Assembly: GCA_029204225.1 (NCBI GenBank)
Contig: CM055109.1
Location: 4,120,299 to 4,184,298 of the forward strand
Length of the DNA: 64,000 bases
DNA from: Diphasiastrum complanatum
Taxonomy: Eukaryota > Streptophyta > Lycopodiopsida > Lycopodiales > Lycopodiaceae
Direction of reading: 5' to 3'
Every line of letters begins with the position of its first letter. Positions within the stretch are counted from its first letter, which is position 1. The notes under the pieces are model-generated. The model made no database searches, was not told the DNA's origin, and saw only the letters and a program-made list of their open reading frames with translations. Below are positions 45,135 to 54,831 of this stretch, piece after piece. Position numbers and translations under genes: made by a program.

Positions 45135-46270
45135 CTAACAAAGAAAGATAAGAAGATTGTGGAACAGTTTACCATTAGAGATGGATTTCTATTTCGGAAT
45201 GGGAAATTTTGTGTGCCTGGTGATGATGGGCTCAACCACAAGATTTTGTTTGAAAGTCATGACATACCCTATGCAGGATATCCCGGTATACACAGGACTC
45301 TAGCTTGGTCAGAAGTGAGTTCTATTGGCCAAAACTCAACCCATACGTCGAATCATATGTGACTAAATGCAAGCCATGTCAACTAGCAAAGGTTGAGCGC
45401 CATAAGGCTAGTGGTTTATTGCATTCATTAGATATCCCTGACAAGAGATGGGAAAGCATATCTATGGATTTTGTAGTTGGATTTCCGAAGACCCAATGGC
45501 AAATTGATTATATTTGGGTTGTAGTGGATCAGTTAACTAAGTTAGCTGCTTTCATACCAGTTAAGTCAACTATAAAGGCTTTTTATTTAGCCCAAATCTT
45601 TGTTGAAAGATTATTTTGGTTGTATGGTCTGTCGAGTGACATTGTTCATGATAGAGATCCTAAGTTCACAGGTCACTTTCGGTCAGCAGTATTCCATAAA
45701 CTGGAAACTTTCCTTAGTTTTAATTCTTCTTATCATCTTGAATCAGATGGCCAGATAGAAAGGATTAATTAGACTATGGAAGATATGTTGAGGACATATG
45801 TTTCTCATAGGCAATCTCATTGGGATAATTACATTCCACTAATTGAGTTTGCATATAATAGTAAAAAGCATTATGCTACAAGTTACATTTCCTTTATGCT
45901 TATGTAAGGTTTCAACCTACATCTTTGGTGAATGTGGAGACGAAATCTATTAAGATCTAGAAAGTTGCTTATTTCCTGCATGATATGCAAGAAATATTGC
46001 AAGTGGCTAAGGATAGTATCCGAAGTGCTCAACGATAGAGCTAAGCACTAGTCCGATTTTAAGAGATCTCCTAGAGATTTAAAGTTGATGACTGGGTATA
46101 TATTAGAATTCTGGAAGATTCTAAGACATAGGCTTACCGGAAAGCATTATAAATTGTCTACCCGATATTGTAGACCATTCAAGTTTGTACAAAAAATTGG
46201 TTCTTTGGCTTATGTGTTGGATTTATCTCCTCTACTCTGGCAATCAACATCAAGAATGTTTCATCATACG
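45135..46270 (+). pseudogene. Ty3/gypsy integrase, chromovirus-like, decayed
   Basis: This is a gypsy integrase fragment without its RT. The HHCC zinc finger region is at 45240-45400 (HDIPYAGYPGIHRTL, then in another frame CKPCQLAKVERHKASGLL). The core reads ISMDFVVGFPKTQ, VVVDQLTKLAAFIPVKST, HDRDPKFTGHF and HLESDGQIERIN followed by a stop. Further pieces continue in broken frames to FKVDDWVYIRILEDSK, RPFKFVQKIGSLAYVLDL and SRMFHHT near 46270. The shape of this C-terminal part resembles chromoviruses; no chromodomain was seen. Confidence 0.9.
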
Positions 46271-46400
46271 TAAGCCTAGATGGATTTTGCCTTTGTCTTG
46301 AGGATCTTCTTAGAACTTGACTTGGAGAGGCATCTCCATCATCACCATCCAAAGAAACATCCTTATCACCACCAAATATGTTAGTTTCATGAACCACTTA
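46271..46400 (-). pseudogene. Small copia fragment, integrase-RT linker
   Basis: The minus strand reads IFGGDKDVSLDGDDGD, then RRSSRQRQNPSRLTYDETF, the linker that precedes copia RT. Both sides are truncated. Confidence 0.65.
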
Positions 46401-46415
46401 GTGTTTTTGAAAGAG

Positions 46416-46730
46416 GTGATTTTCGTGGTGAATGGCATTTAGCTGGAGACTTGAACACATGGAAATGTTTGTTCAATGTATCTCATGGATCAAAATCAAA
46501 ACATCCATGTCTATATCGTATGAAATTATCAAAAGACATTTTGAGGAGCACGAGAGTTTCATGAGATATTGTAGTTCCCAACAGGAAAATAGTACTACCA
46601 ATTCCTCTATGGAATGTTCATATTTGTATGTTGTCCTGAATAGGTGAGGATCATAGAGAAATTAATATACCTTCAATTTTGTTTGCATGAAATACTAAGC
46701 CAGAGTCATCATCAAAACAAGAAAACTTCT
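46416..46730 (+). pseudogene. Fragment of the unnamed transposase-like family
   Basis: One frame reads EWHLAGDLNTWKCLFNVSHG followed by SKSKHPCLYRMK, and after a stop VLPIPLWNVHICML. It aligns with 49090-49330 of the longer copy (EWHLAGDLKTLKCMFNVSHG and VLPIPLRNVHICTL). Four stops are present. It ends at the left breakpoint of the inversion at 46731. Confidence 0.75.
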
Positions 46731-46830
46731 AAATTTGTAGTATCCTATCAACATCCTACACCTAGATGCTTGATGTAAAAAACATAAGACCCCTATATCT
46801 AACATAGATAATCTTTTTCAATTCTTCACA
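46731..46830 (-). repeat. Family B LTR, first 96 bp, inverted half of a split solo LTR
   Basis: On the minus strand this begins TGTGAAGAATTGAAAAAG and continues to the position that corresponds to offset 96 of the family B LTR, with a 4-bp insertion near 46739. It matches 35604-35699 with very few changes. The rest of this LTR is at 58649-59289. The base immediately outside its start reads CTGCA (minus strand, 46831-46835), the same as after the other half. Confidence 0.92.
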
Positions 46831-46837
46831 TGCAGAG

Positions 46838-47190
46838 CATGAAGTATCGTGCTGCAACAAGAAGTGATTGATTCATTCGTACCACGCCCTAGGAGCCTGC
46901 TTGAGGCCATAAAGTGTCTTTTGTAATTTACATACCAAATGCTATTGGCCCTGAAGGATGTAACCTTCTGGTTGATAAATGAAATTTTTTTCTTATATGT
47001 ATCCATGAAGGAATGCCATTTGGACGTCCATCTGATGAATGTCTAGATCCTCTGCAGTAGCTACAGCCAGCAAGGTGGGAATAGATTGATGTTTTACCAC
47101 TAGATTGAAGGTGTCAATGTAATCTATTCCATAAACTTGTTCATAACCTTTAACCACTAAACGAGCTTTTCATTTGGATATTTATGCATC
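46838..47190 (-). pseudogene. Copia RT fragment, rejoins with 59290-59345
   Basis: Read on the minus strand: KARLVVKGYEQVYGIDYIDT, FNLVVKHQSIPTLLAVATAE, IHQMDVQMAFLHGYI and LYGLKQAPRAWYE, then a stop and INHFLLQHDTSCSA. Copia RT would continue with an SD-NVY-type segment, which is what 59290 encodes. The fragment is therefore cut by the solo LTR insertion and moved by the inversion. Confidence 0.88.
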
Positions 47191-47559
47191 TAGTTTTTAG
47201 TTTTAAGACATTAGAGAAAATATGGGCCCAAAGAGGGCTCTATAAGAAACGCCATGTAGGAGAGAGAAAAATAACTATAAAGTAATTATAATATCATTTT
47301 ATAACTTCTTTACGCATCTGCCCGCACTACTTTCCATGTAAATGAATGCACCTTAGTTTAGTCACATCAAACTTCACCGTAGTTAAAATATAATTTTTCA
47401 AAATGCTAAAATATTCTCTCCTAATAATTGGGAACACTCAAAAATTTGAATTAGGAGTGACATTTCTGAGAAAAGCCTACACCATCTCTATCTCCAGCAG
47501 AGTCGTTAGCACCATCTCCAGCTTTGTTATTGTCATTGTGTTGTTTGTTACTATACTAT
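47191..47559. other. No gene recognised
   Basis: AT-rich sequence between the copia RT fragment and the transposase-like gene. It may contain the promoter or 5' leader of that gene; nothing specific was seen. Confidence 0.4.
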
Positions 47560-47566
47560 TGTACTG

Positions 47567-48088
47567 ATGACAAAGCTTTATCATCTTCATGTGGATCTGT
47601 CACCAGAATATGCTCTGCTCAGGACAAGAAATTCAAAGCAACCCAAATTGTCAACTTCTGATATGGTCCGATACAGGGAGGAAAAGCTAAAACATGTAGA
47701 TTTATGGTCATCAGGAACATTGTATCCTATTGATCCATGTTCATTGCAACACCCAGATTTTCATTCAGTGAGTCAGCTAATAATCTATATGTGTCATGGT
47801 AAAAATGGCCTTTTGGATTGAATTTGATGCTCTATGGGAATGCACATTTGTTTGGATGAAAATGAGATGCTCAAGGAGGGGATCCAAAGGTTGAAATCTT
47901 CTTTGCATCATTATACAACTAGTAATGATGAGATAAAAATTGCATTTCAATCCATGCGTATCTCATATTTGTCTCTTGTTAAAGATATGGATGTGCTCAA
48001 CAAAAAGGTCCGAAGCAACAAGAGGAAAAGACTGGTAAACAAGGATATATGTGATCTATCATCCAGAGGAGGTCATAGAAAAAGATGA
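47567..48088 (+). pseudogene. Transposase-like family, N-terminal region, plus-strand copy
   Basis: The first frame (47567-47821) reads YHLHVDLSPEYALL, then HVDLWSSGTLYPIDPCSLQH, FHSVSQLIIYMCHGKNGLLD. The minus-strand copy has YHLHVKLEKDYATT, HIDLWVRGDVYPHNPLID and KFSDVHSLLRF followed by GNGLVG, so both have the same domain. After a frame change, 47834-48088 is a Lys/Arg-rich and probably coiled-coil segment (LNKKVRSNKRKRLVNKDICD). I do not know the family. Stops between the frames suggest decay or unrecognised introns. Confidence 0.6.
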
Positions 48089-48274
48089 ATCTGTGCATTC
48101 AAGTTATAGCTTATTTGGTACTGAAAATTGCTTGAACTTTTTGATTTATTCATAATCACTAATTTTGTTATTCATTTCAACTTTCTGTTGATTTGCTTAT
48201 TATATATTGTTGTGAATACTATGAGTGTCCTAGTTTCTACTGACATTTTCATGAACATTATGTTTGCAATGCAG
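48089..48274 (+). other. Probable intron in the transposase-like gene
   Basis: This AT-rich stretch ends TTTGCAATGCAG, a good 3' splice site, at 48274, after which the next exon begins. The donor was not identified with certainty. Confidence 0.45.
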
Positions 48275-48849
48275 ATCAACATTGGTTGTTGAAGACCATT
48301 TGGCCGATGAGATTTCAATTGAAAACTCACTAGGCTCTATCTTGACTTCTAATTCTATGAAATCAATGTTAAATAATAACAAATTGAAAAAGATTAAGGC
48401 GTCAGTTACTGATAGCATTATGGATGAAGTTGGAAAATTATTAGACACCACATTGCTTCAGGGGGCATGTGACTTTTCTAGCATCAGTAGGGAAGCATAT
48501 GCAACAATGTTTAAGATGATAAAGGAGGCATTTGCACAGGTATATATTAAAAAGTTTCCAATTCCACGACCATTTCATCTTTAAAAAAAAAAAAGAGACA
48601 TGTTAAAGCATGGTATGTAGACAATAGTTGACATTCATCATAAATTTTTACGGTATTACAAATGAAAATGTCAATAACAAGTTGATAGTTGCTCTCAAGT
48701 TAGATGAGTTTGAAATTATAAAAGGTAAAAAAATGGAAAGAGTCAATCTCACAATCATGAATGGAGCACTTTCAAATTCAGAAGACGCAAAAGGCCTTAA
48801 TTTTAGTGTTCAATCAGAAAATGATATCTGGTGGTTGGAAGCATTTCAG
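48275..48849 (+). CDS. Transposase-like family, middle region, plus-strand copy
   Basis: 48275-48580 reads SIENSLGSILTSN, LLDTTLLQGACDFSSISREA, YATMFKMIKEAFAQ and then FPIPRPFHL, broken by an A-run at 48587-48595. After a frame change, VDIHHKFLRYYKMKM (near 48625-48665) aligns with VQAMMIRHYKVKT of the minus-strand copy. A long frame (48628-48849) follows with IVALKLDEFEIIKGKK, MERVNLTIMNGALS and ENDIWWLEAFQ. A CAG/GTATAG donor follows at 48849/48850. The Asp in KLDEF followed by alternating hydrophobic stretches could be the first strand of an RNase H-like fold; this is inference. Confidence 0.55.
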
Positions 48850-48967
48850 GTATAGCAGTTCCTTCGCATAATAAATGGGGATAATCATTTGAATATGGAT
48901 TTCATATCTAAAATCTTCTTTGTGTTAATATCATGAGGGCTAATCACGTTTTTGTATTCTCTTATAG
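48850..48967 (+). other. Intron of the transposase-like gene
   Basis: The donor CAG/GTATAG and acceptor CTCTTATAG/GTGTT give a 118-bp intron in phase 0 that joins WWLEAFQ to VLKRDHNILSWIF. Confidence 0.65.
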
Positions 48968-49794
48968 GTGTTAAAAAGGGACCATAACATTCTCTCATGG
49001 ATATTTAATAGAACATCATATCCTGCCACCATAAAAAATCACATGGAGAGAGTTCCACTCAATATTCCTGGAATTGGCACTTTCAACATTGAATGGCATT
49101 TAGCAGGAGATCTGAAGACATTAAAATGTATGTTCAATGTATCTCATGGCGCTAACTCTAAACACCCTTGTTTGTACTACATGAAAAAACAACAAAAGAT
49201 ATGACAAGGAGTACATGAATATCAAGAGATCGAGAAGACCCTAATTCGAAACCTGTACTACCAATTCCTCTACGAAATGTTCATATTTGTACATTGCATG
49301 CGAAGGTGCGTATTATAGAAAAAATAATATATCTTCACATCTTGTTTGCATGGAATTCCGAGCCAGAGGCCTCTGCAAAGGAAGCTATTTCCAGATTAGA
49401 GGATGTGTTGTCCAAAGCAGGCTTACATAAAGGCCACGTTAAAATAAAAAAAGATGACAAGTTATCAGATAAAACAGGAAATATTCCATGCAAGCCGAGC
49501 ATTGGAGGATCTAAAGCTCGAAGATTTTTATCAAATTATTCTGGCAAACAATCTAAAGTTCAATACACGGTTTGGAAAGACATTATTGCAGCAACTCAAG
49601 TTTTTGAAGAAGAAGGTTCTACTCGTATACACAAAGTAGAAGTTTGAAAAAAGTTAGACAACATGGTGAAATACTTGAGAAAAGATAAATTTTCAAATAT
49701 TGATGTTCAAATGATACAGAAAACAACCAATGAATTTGTGGATGCAGTTCAGAGTGCATGGGGTGTTGATCATATAACACATTATATGGTAAGA
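48968..49794 (+). pseudogene. Transposase-like family, core and C-terminal region, plus-strand copy
   Basis: The core reads VLKRDHNILSWIFNRTSYP, IPGIGTFNIEWHLAGDLKTL, KCMFNVSHGANSKHPCLYYM, then in other frames VLPIPLRNVHICTLHAKVRI (near 49250-49310) and IIEKIIYLHILFAWN. KAGLHKGHVKIKKDDKLSDK and FLSNYSGKQSKVQYTVWKDI follow. The end reads IQKTTNEFVDAVQSAWGVDH, THYM just before a GTAAG donor (49789). A H-C-C cluster (HPC) after GDLK and the LHAKVRI motif recall uncharacterised transposase-like proteins of animals and protists with D/H/C-rich cores. That link is from memory and needs a profile search. A TGA near 49645 and frame changes may be real lesions or missed introns. Confidence 0.6.
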
Positions 49795-49931
49795 TTTTGA
49801 TTTTACAATACGATAGACAAATATGTGCAACTAAATTAGATACTTTTGGTACTGATTTATATTATGTTTTTATGACATGCAACACATATTACGACATCAT
49901 TCGACATTCTTTGCAAAAAATAGTGGAAGTC
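49795..49931. other. No gene recognised
   Basis: Sequence downstream of the last recognisable exon. The plus-strand ORF at 49797-50036 shows no similarity to the minus-strand paralogue. Confidence 0.35.
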
Positions 49932-50441
49932 TTAGCATATGGTCATCGCAAGGAATGGAAATATCTCATTGGCAAGCAAGAGCGGCATTTCATAAAAAGT
50001 ACACAACATGGCGGGACTAGCACATGGATCCAATAGCTCATAGTTTTCATGCTTACTGGGATCAACATAAGCAGCATACACTGCAAAATGAGATGATCTG
50101 AACATAAAATTCACTAGTCCATATCCTAAAATTTTAACCGCAATAGTTTTCTTTACAAAAATTATTTTATGCACCTTATTAAAATTATGTCCTCCAAGAA
50201 AATGAGACAGTGCCTTGATTGCCATAATCATAGTCTCACCATGTTGATGAAACTTTGAATGGGCAACACTTATCTCATTATTCTTGAAGGACGTTAGATA
50301 GTGCCCGAGTGCATGATCTCTTGAAAATTCTCCCGTAGAAGATCTTTGCCCTCCTCGACGAATTGCGAAGTCATCAAGGAAAATTGTTTCCTGAAATGAT
50401 AAAAAACAAAGTAAGCTCCAGTATATAATCTGACATAACAA
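49932..50441 (-). CDS. Unassigned ORF of 169 codons
   Basis: A minus-strand open frame with normal-looking composition: FLDDFAIRRGGQRSSTGEFS, RDHALGHYLTSFKNNEISVA, KALSHFLGGHNFNKVHKIIF and FMFRSSHFAVYAAYVDPS. I recognise no family. It lies downstream of the transposase-like gene, on the opposite strand. It may be a decayed host exon, part of the same element, or a chance ORF. No start context or splice sites could be assigned. Confidence 0.35.
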   Translation of the reverse strand: MLCQIIYWSLLCFLSFQETIFLDDFAIRRGGQRSSTGEFSRDHALGHYLTSFKNNEISVAHSKFHQHGETMIMAIKALSHFLGGHNFNKVHKIIFVKKTIAVKILGYGLVNFMFRSSHFAVYAAYVDPSKHENYELLDPCASPAMLCTFYEMPLLLANEIFPFLAMTIC

Positions 50442-50737
50442 ATCTACTAGTACTTGATAAGAGACAACCCCAGTTAATAAGGTTCTTGGGTTTTACGTAA
50501 GCGATATAAAATCTACGCTTTTCCCAGACAAAGAGATATTTTCAAGTTATGTAATTTTTCAGTACAAAGAGCTGATCCTCCGACTTGTGGTGTGCCAGTT
50601 TCAATGTTAATAAAAAGTGGCCAGTAAATTGAGTACTGTGCTAAAGAGCTTTAATGTATAGTTATTTTAATTGGGAGACACTTTTACTTTAATCTGACAT
50701 TTGATGAGGACATCAGATTTTATAAAGGTGGGGTGGA
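50442..50737. other. No gene; possible 3' end of a gypsy-like element
   Basis: This ends with the purine-rich AAGGTGGGGTGGA (50725-50737) directly before a TGTTGTAAAG start, the layout of a polypurine tract and LTR. No coding domain of the element was found upstream. Confidence 0.35.
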
Positions 50738-51330
50738 TGTTGTAAAGCTACCTTTACAAGCTTTACTTCCGGCGCCAGCAGTGCCCCTGCTGCTCCCGGC
50801 GCCACTGGCGCCGGCACTGCTCTTGGTGCCACTGTGACCAGAATCCAGCCAGCGCCAAGTTCCTGTGGCTGAAAATCTTTGATCGGTTCTAGCAAAGTCC
50901 AGAGAGCTCAGATCAATGTACAATTACCTCACACGATCTAGGCATGGTTAAAGGAAGCCTGGGGATCAATAAGTTCTAGAGAGAGAAAATGACTTTCTAG
51001 AGAGAGAAAACGTGCTTTATCAGCCTGGGTAGAGTAGTTGGTATGAGGGGAGGTGGCGAATCCCACCAATACTATAGGGGAGTGCGGGTCGCGACTTAGG
51101 GCGAGCTCCAACCAAGTCTCAGCCTCCCTTGCTGGAATGTTGTCCTGGCACTCGCCTTGGCATGCCACTGCCCCGAAGACTAGGGTCGGTCACACACTTG
51201 AAATGTAACCTTCTCATATTTATCAATAAAGTGGGATTTTTTTCAAACTGACTTTGATTACCTTTTGGGTTTCAGTGTTCGGTAAAAGCGTCAGTTGTAA
51301 GGCCGCTTCAAACTTTTTTTGATTTGGCAC
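50738..51330 (+). repeat. Putative LTR after a polypurine tract
   Basis: The sequence starts TGTTGTAAAGC. It holds a GC-rich cluster of GGCGCC palindromes (50768-50830) and an AATAAAGTGGGATTTTTTT signal at 51224-51242. The end is not fixed. No matching second copy is in the window, so LTR status is inferred only from the 5' junction. Confidence 0.35.
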
Positions 51331-51630
51331 ATAGTTGAGGGTCGTATCCCCGGACGCCAGCGATATGCCTTTAGGACCATTCGGTCCGGGGCACCAGCGG
51401 TATGTTGTCGGGACCATTCGGTCCAAAAATGGGTTGTCTCCATATCTGTCGCGGCTTGTGGTTATGAGTGTTCCTTGAATGAACGTGAATGGATTAAGCT
51501 CTTGGGGAACGGGGCTCTAACCTGTCGGCTGAGTTGGATGGCTTGCTTGGGTGGAAGTTACCTGTTTATGGCTATCCAGTCTGGTGTGGAGCCAGGTTGG
51601 CTTCCAGCGCTCGTGAAGAAGCTTTCAGTT
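51331..51630. other. No gene; flank of the direct-repeat unit
   Basis: The GGACCATTCGGTCC palindrome-like motif is present twice (51376-51393, 51410-51425). The right part begins a series of diverged units of the repeat listed at 51631. Confidence 0.4.
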
Positions 51631-51953
51631 GGTTAAGTCTGATGTAAGTCAGACCACTTGCTTGGAATGGATGTTACTCGTTTGTAACGAAGCTTTGAGT
51701 TGGTTAAGTTTGATGTATGTCGGGCGGCTTGCTTGGGGGAAAGTCACCCACATCGGGACCTCCAATCTGGCATGGCGCTAGGTTGGATCTCAATGTTGGT
51801 TTCTGAACTTCCAGTTGGTTAAGTCTGATCGTTGTTGGCGAGTTGGCTGCTTGTATGTCAAGTGGGTTTAAACGGCAAGAGTTGAAGGCTGGGAAGCTAA
51901 GTCGTGGTTCTCGGCTCCCTTTGGGATGCATGCGCTACACATGCAAACCAAAA
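51631..51953 (+). repeat. Direct repeat, copy 1
   Basis: This resembles 54477-54768 over about 300 bp, including AAGTCTGATGTAAGTCAGA, TGATGTATGTCGGGCGGCTT, CTGGCATGGCGC and TCCCTTTGGGATGC. Internally it holds two diverged units of about 85 bp (GTTGGTTAAGTCTGATGTA). The two copies have the same orientation and lie 2.5 kb apart. Confidence 0.85.
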
Positions 51954-52444
51954 GGACACCTGTGGAAGAAAACCACCCAACCAACAGAAAATGGCTAGTC
52001 AATACCCTAACCACTTCACCCCCAAGCCAAGGTGGATGAATACAAGAGAGGAGGAGATCCTGGCTCATAGAATCAGAAAGTCCTTTGAGATGGGCGAGTT
52101 TCCATAGTTTATATAATATCCTTTGAGGAGTGAATATTTCTCTGAGGATCCCATGCAACCCAAATATAAGATATTGACCTCCTATTCTTGCATTATAGCA
52201 ATCAAATACCATGCAAATGCTCCTATGTCCAATTATAGGTCTGGGCCCTCATATAATTATCAATAAAATTACCGCTACGGTAGAGCACATGTCCTCCAGA
52301 CAAGGAGAGGGAATGGACAGAAGAGAGGATGAGCTTCTGGAGTAGTTAGATATGGTGGGAGGAGAAGGAAACTGGACAGACTGGCCTGATGGTCCGACAG
52401 CCACAGCACGAGAGATAGGAGAGGGGAAGGGGGGTGGACTGGCT
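51954..52444. other. No gene recognised
   Basis: A short open stretch at 51991-52107 (MASQYPNHFTPKPRWMNTRE) has no known relatives that I recognise. The rest is noncoding. Confidence 0.35.
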
Positions 52445-52870
52445 TCAACTAACGATGATTCTTTGTCTGGGCCTGGTGGGCTTGGCATATTTCCTCCTTC
52501 TTTGTTCAGGCACAGGCCCTCTCTCTGTCGGTGGTGGCCTAGTGGTGAAACCACTCTTGAAGACTTGGTCGTAGGTATTCCTCAACTTCATGACAAGGTG
52601 CATGTCTGGTGATATGAGTGTAACTCTCTTGGCATGCACCACACATAGGGTTGAGTCATCAAAAATTTTTACTTGAAAGCCCTCATAAGGAGTATGGAGG
52701 GCTTTCAAGGCTGTGATGTTCCAGCAAACATCATGTATGATCGAGTACATACACATATGTCCTTATCTGGCAAATTCCTCCAAAATTCGCATATGTCACT
52801 CTCATATCTCACTGAGAATCTTGTAACTAAGCTACAAAGGAATCCTATTTCTCATGAGTAAATAACATAT
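52445..52870 (-). pseudogene. Histone H3-family pseudogene (H3 or CENH3-like), with C-terminal extension
   Basis: Read on the minus strand. The histone fold of H3 is recognisable over 52574-52870: LLMRN-IPL (alpha 1, compare LLIRKLPF of H3), then ALKALHTPYEGFQVKIFDDS (compare ALQEAAEAYLVGLFEDT) and LCVVHAKRVTLISPDMHLVM (compare LCAIHAKRVTIMPKDIQLA). VTL rather than VTI and the DDS segment lean toward the centromeric variant, weakly. Stops interrupt the N-terminal half. After the fold the frame stays open for about 45 more codons (52445-52573, basic, RRRKYAKPTRPRQRIIVS), unlike normal H3, which ends soon after the fold. It is not a working histone. It lies inside the inverted segment. Confidence 0.75.
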
Positions 52871-54476
52871 CTGGGAAATCTCTAAGACTAAGAACACAAC
52901 CTCTCTCATGAGTTTTCCAACCCACTTACAAATTAGCACCAAAATTTCATCATCAACCCCTCCCTGATCCCAATATTCCAACTAAGATTAGGGTGATTTA
53001 ACATATACATCCTCAATGATCAGATTCACTTCTATCCCTCACAAACCTAGGATTAGCGACTTCTGATCTTACAAAGTACTACTTATAATGATTTTCAACT
53101 TTAATCCATCTCTAGTTCCAGATTGCTCCACACAATCCCTAGAGAATTTCTCTCAAATCTGTGCAACTGATACGTCCTTTAATAGAATCTTACTCATCAC
53201 TTCACCTCTCCTTTTAAAAGAAATTTTCAATTTCTTATAAAAGTTTGCTAGAGAGATGACAAATGAAAATATTGGAATCACGAAAAATCAATAATAAGTG
53301 TCTTTCAAATAGGATTCACTCTATTATACACAGGTTTTTTCTTCTAGATATTCTCAACACAAGTAACAATAACTATCATCTATTTGAGATCTACCTATGC
53401 ATAAGAAACAGTTCGGGACTAAGAAATTGAAATACCATCAACTTGGAATATTCCAAATTCCAAGCCTTATCCAAGTAGTAATTCACATGATTATAAATAG
53501 TCCTCTAGAAAAGAAATAATTTTCATACTACAAGGATCTTATGAATTTAATCTGATGTCAAATTTGAGAAATTTAAAAGAAGTAAGGGTTCTTTGAAAAG
53601 TTGAGAAATAGGTTTTTTGATTTTGCAAATAATGAGATACCATTAATAGGTCCGGACTAAATCTCAAAATACCAAAAATAATTATAAAAATGCCTTTTCC
53701 CGTACTAACAAAATGTGACTCACGTGTTGATACACTCCTTATTTATCTAAATCATATTAAATTTATTGTCATCCTCATGGTCATACATGCTATCAAACAT
53801 GAATTTAACTAAATGAAATCCTTTAATCAATTTTACTCTGGAATCACTCCATAACTGGTATTATGCAGCTTTCCCACAAGGATTATGAAGAAATCCAAAT
53901 TACATAACACAAACTCATTTACTAACTTAGATGTCCATTTTTCCTCCTCCCTTAGATTTTTCGGTCCCTCGAAAAATTGTCACCTAAGGTACAAGAAATT
54001 CCTTTAACACATAGCAAATGATAATCTGTCTTTCCTTTTCATTTAATCGACTTTATTATCACTTCGTTAAAGTGGTCATTGCGATTCAACTAATAAAAGT
54101 ATATATATATATATATATATAATCCAAAATTTGGACTACTATATTCGACAAAAATCCTTGAATCGAATAAAGAATACTTCTATTTAATAACAATACATGT
54201 TCCATTAGTTATACAAAATTCAACTTTAACAAGTATTTTACTCAAAGCTTTTAGTTGCCATTCTTTAATAACCAAAATCACTGAGAATGCAATGGCAACC
54301 CCATTGGTCGGAAAAGAAAAATTATATGGATTTAAAAAATCCATATCCCCAAGTTAATTCATCACATCAGGAGTAATCTTACTCCAGAGTTGACCGTTAA
54401 AAAGCATAGTACCTGGAAATCAAAATTTCTGTTACTGGGTACTTTCCTAGGATCCATTCCCTGAAGAACTACAAAT
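52871..54476. other. AT-rich, no gene recognised
   Basis: About 1.6 kb of AT-rich noncoding sequence between the two direct-repeat copies. An (AT)n tract lies at 54100-54121. No retroelement or host domain was seen on either strand. Confidence 0.5.
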
Positions 54477-54768
54477 TAAGTCTGATGTAAGTCAGATGAC
54501 TTGCTTGGAATGAAAGTTACTCATTTTTAACAAAGCTTCAAGTTAGTTTGGTCTGATGTATGTCGGGCGGCTTGCTTGGAGGGAAGTCACCACATCGGGA
54601 CCCCGGTCTGGCATGGCGCCAGGTTGGATCTCAAGGTTGGTTTTCCGAACTTCAAGTTGGTTGGCGAGTTGGTTGCTTCTATGTCAAGTGGGGACAACAA
54701 GAGTTGAAAGCCGGAAAGCTAAGTCATGGTTCCCAGCTCCCTTTGGGATGCCTGTGCTATAGACATAC
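54477..54768 (+). repeat. Direct repeat, copy 2
   Basis: The second copy of the 51631-51953 repeat, with several small deletions, same orientation. With the first copy it encloses 2.5 kb without retroelement genes. Confidence 0.85.
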
Positions 54769-54831
54769 TTCATGCTTTCATGAGAGCCTTCCAATGGACT
54801 AGACCTGGATTTGAAAGAAATTGGCTGGAAG

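Noticed and set aside
50713-50923. Ala/Pro/Gly-rich minus-strand ORFs
   Set aside because: They are due to the GGCGCC-rich cluster and not protein-like.
52249-52612. ORFs on both strands next to the histone fragment
   Set aside because: They overlap the open C-terminal extension in other frames and show no domains.
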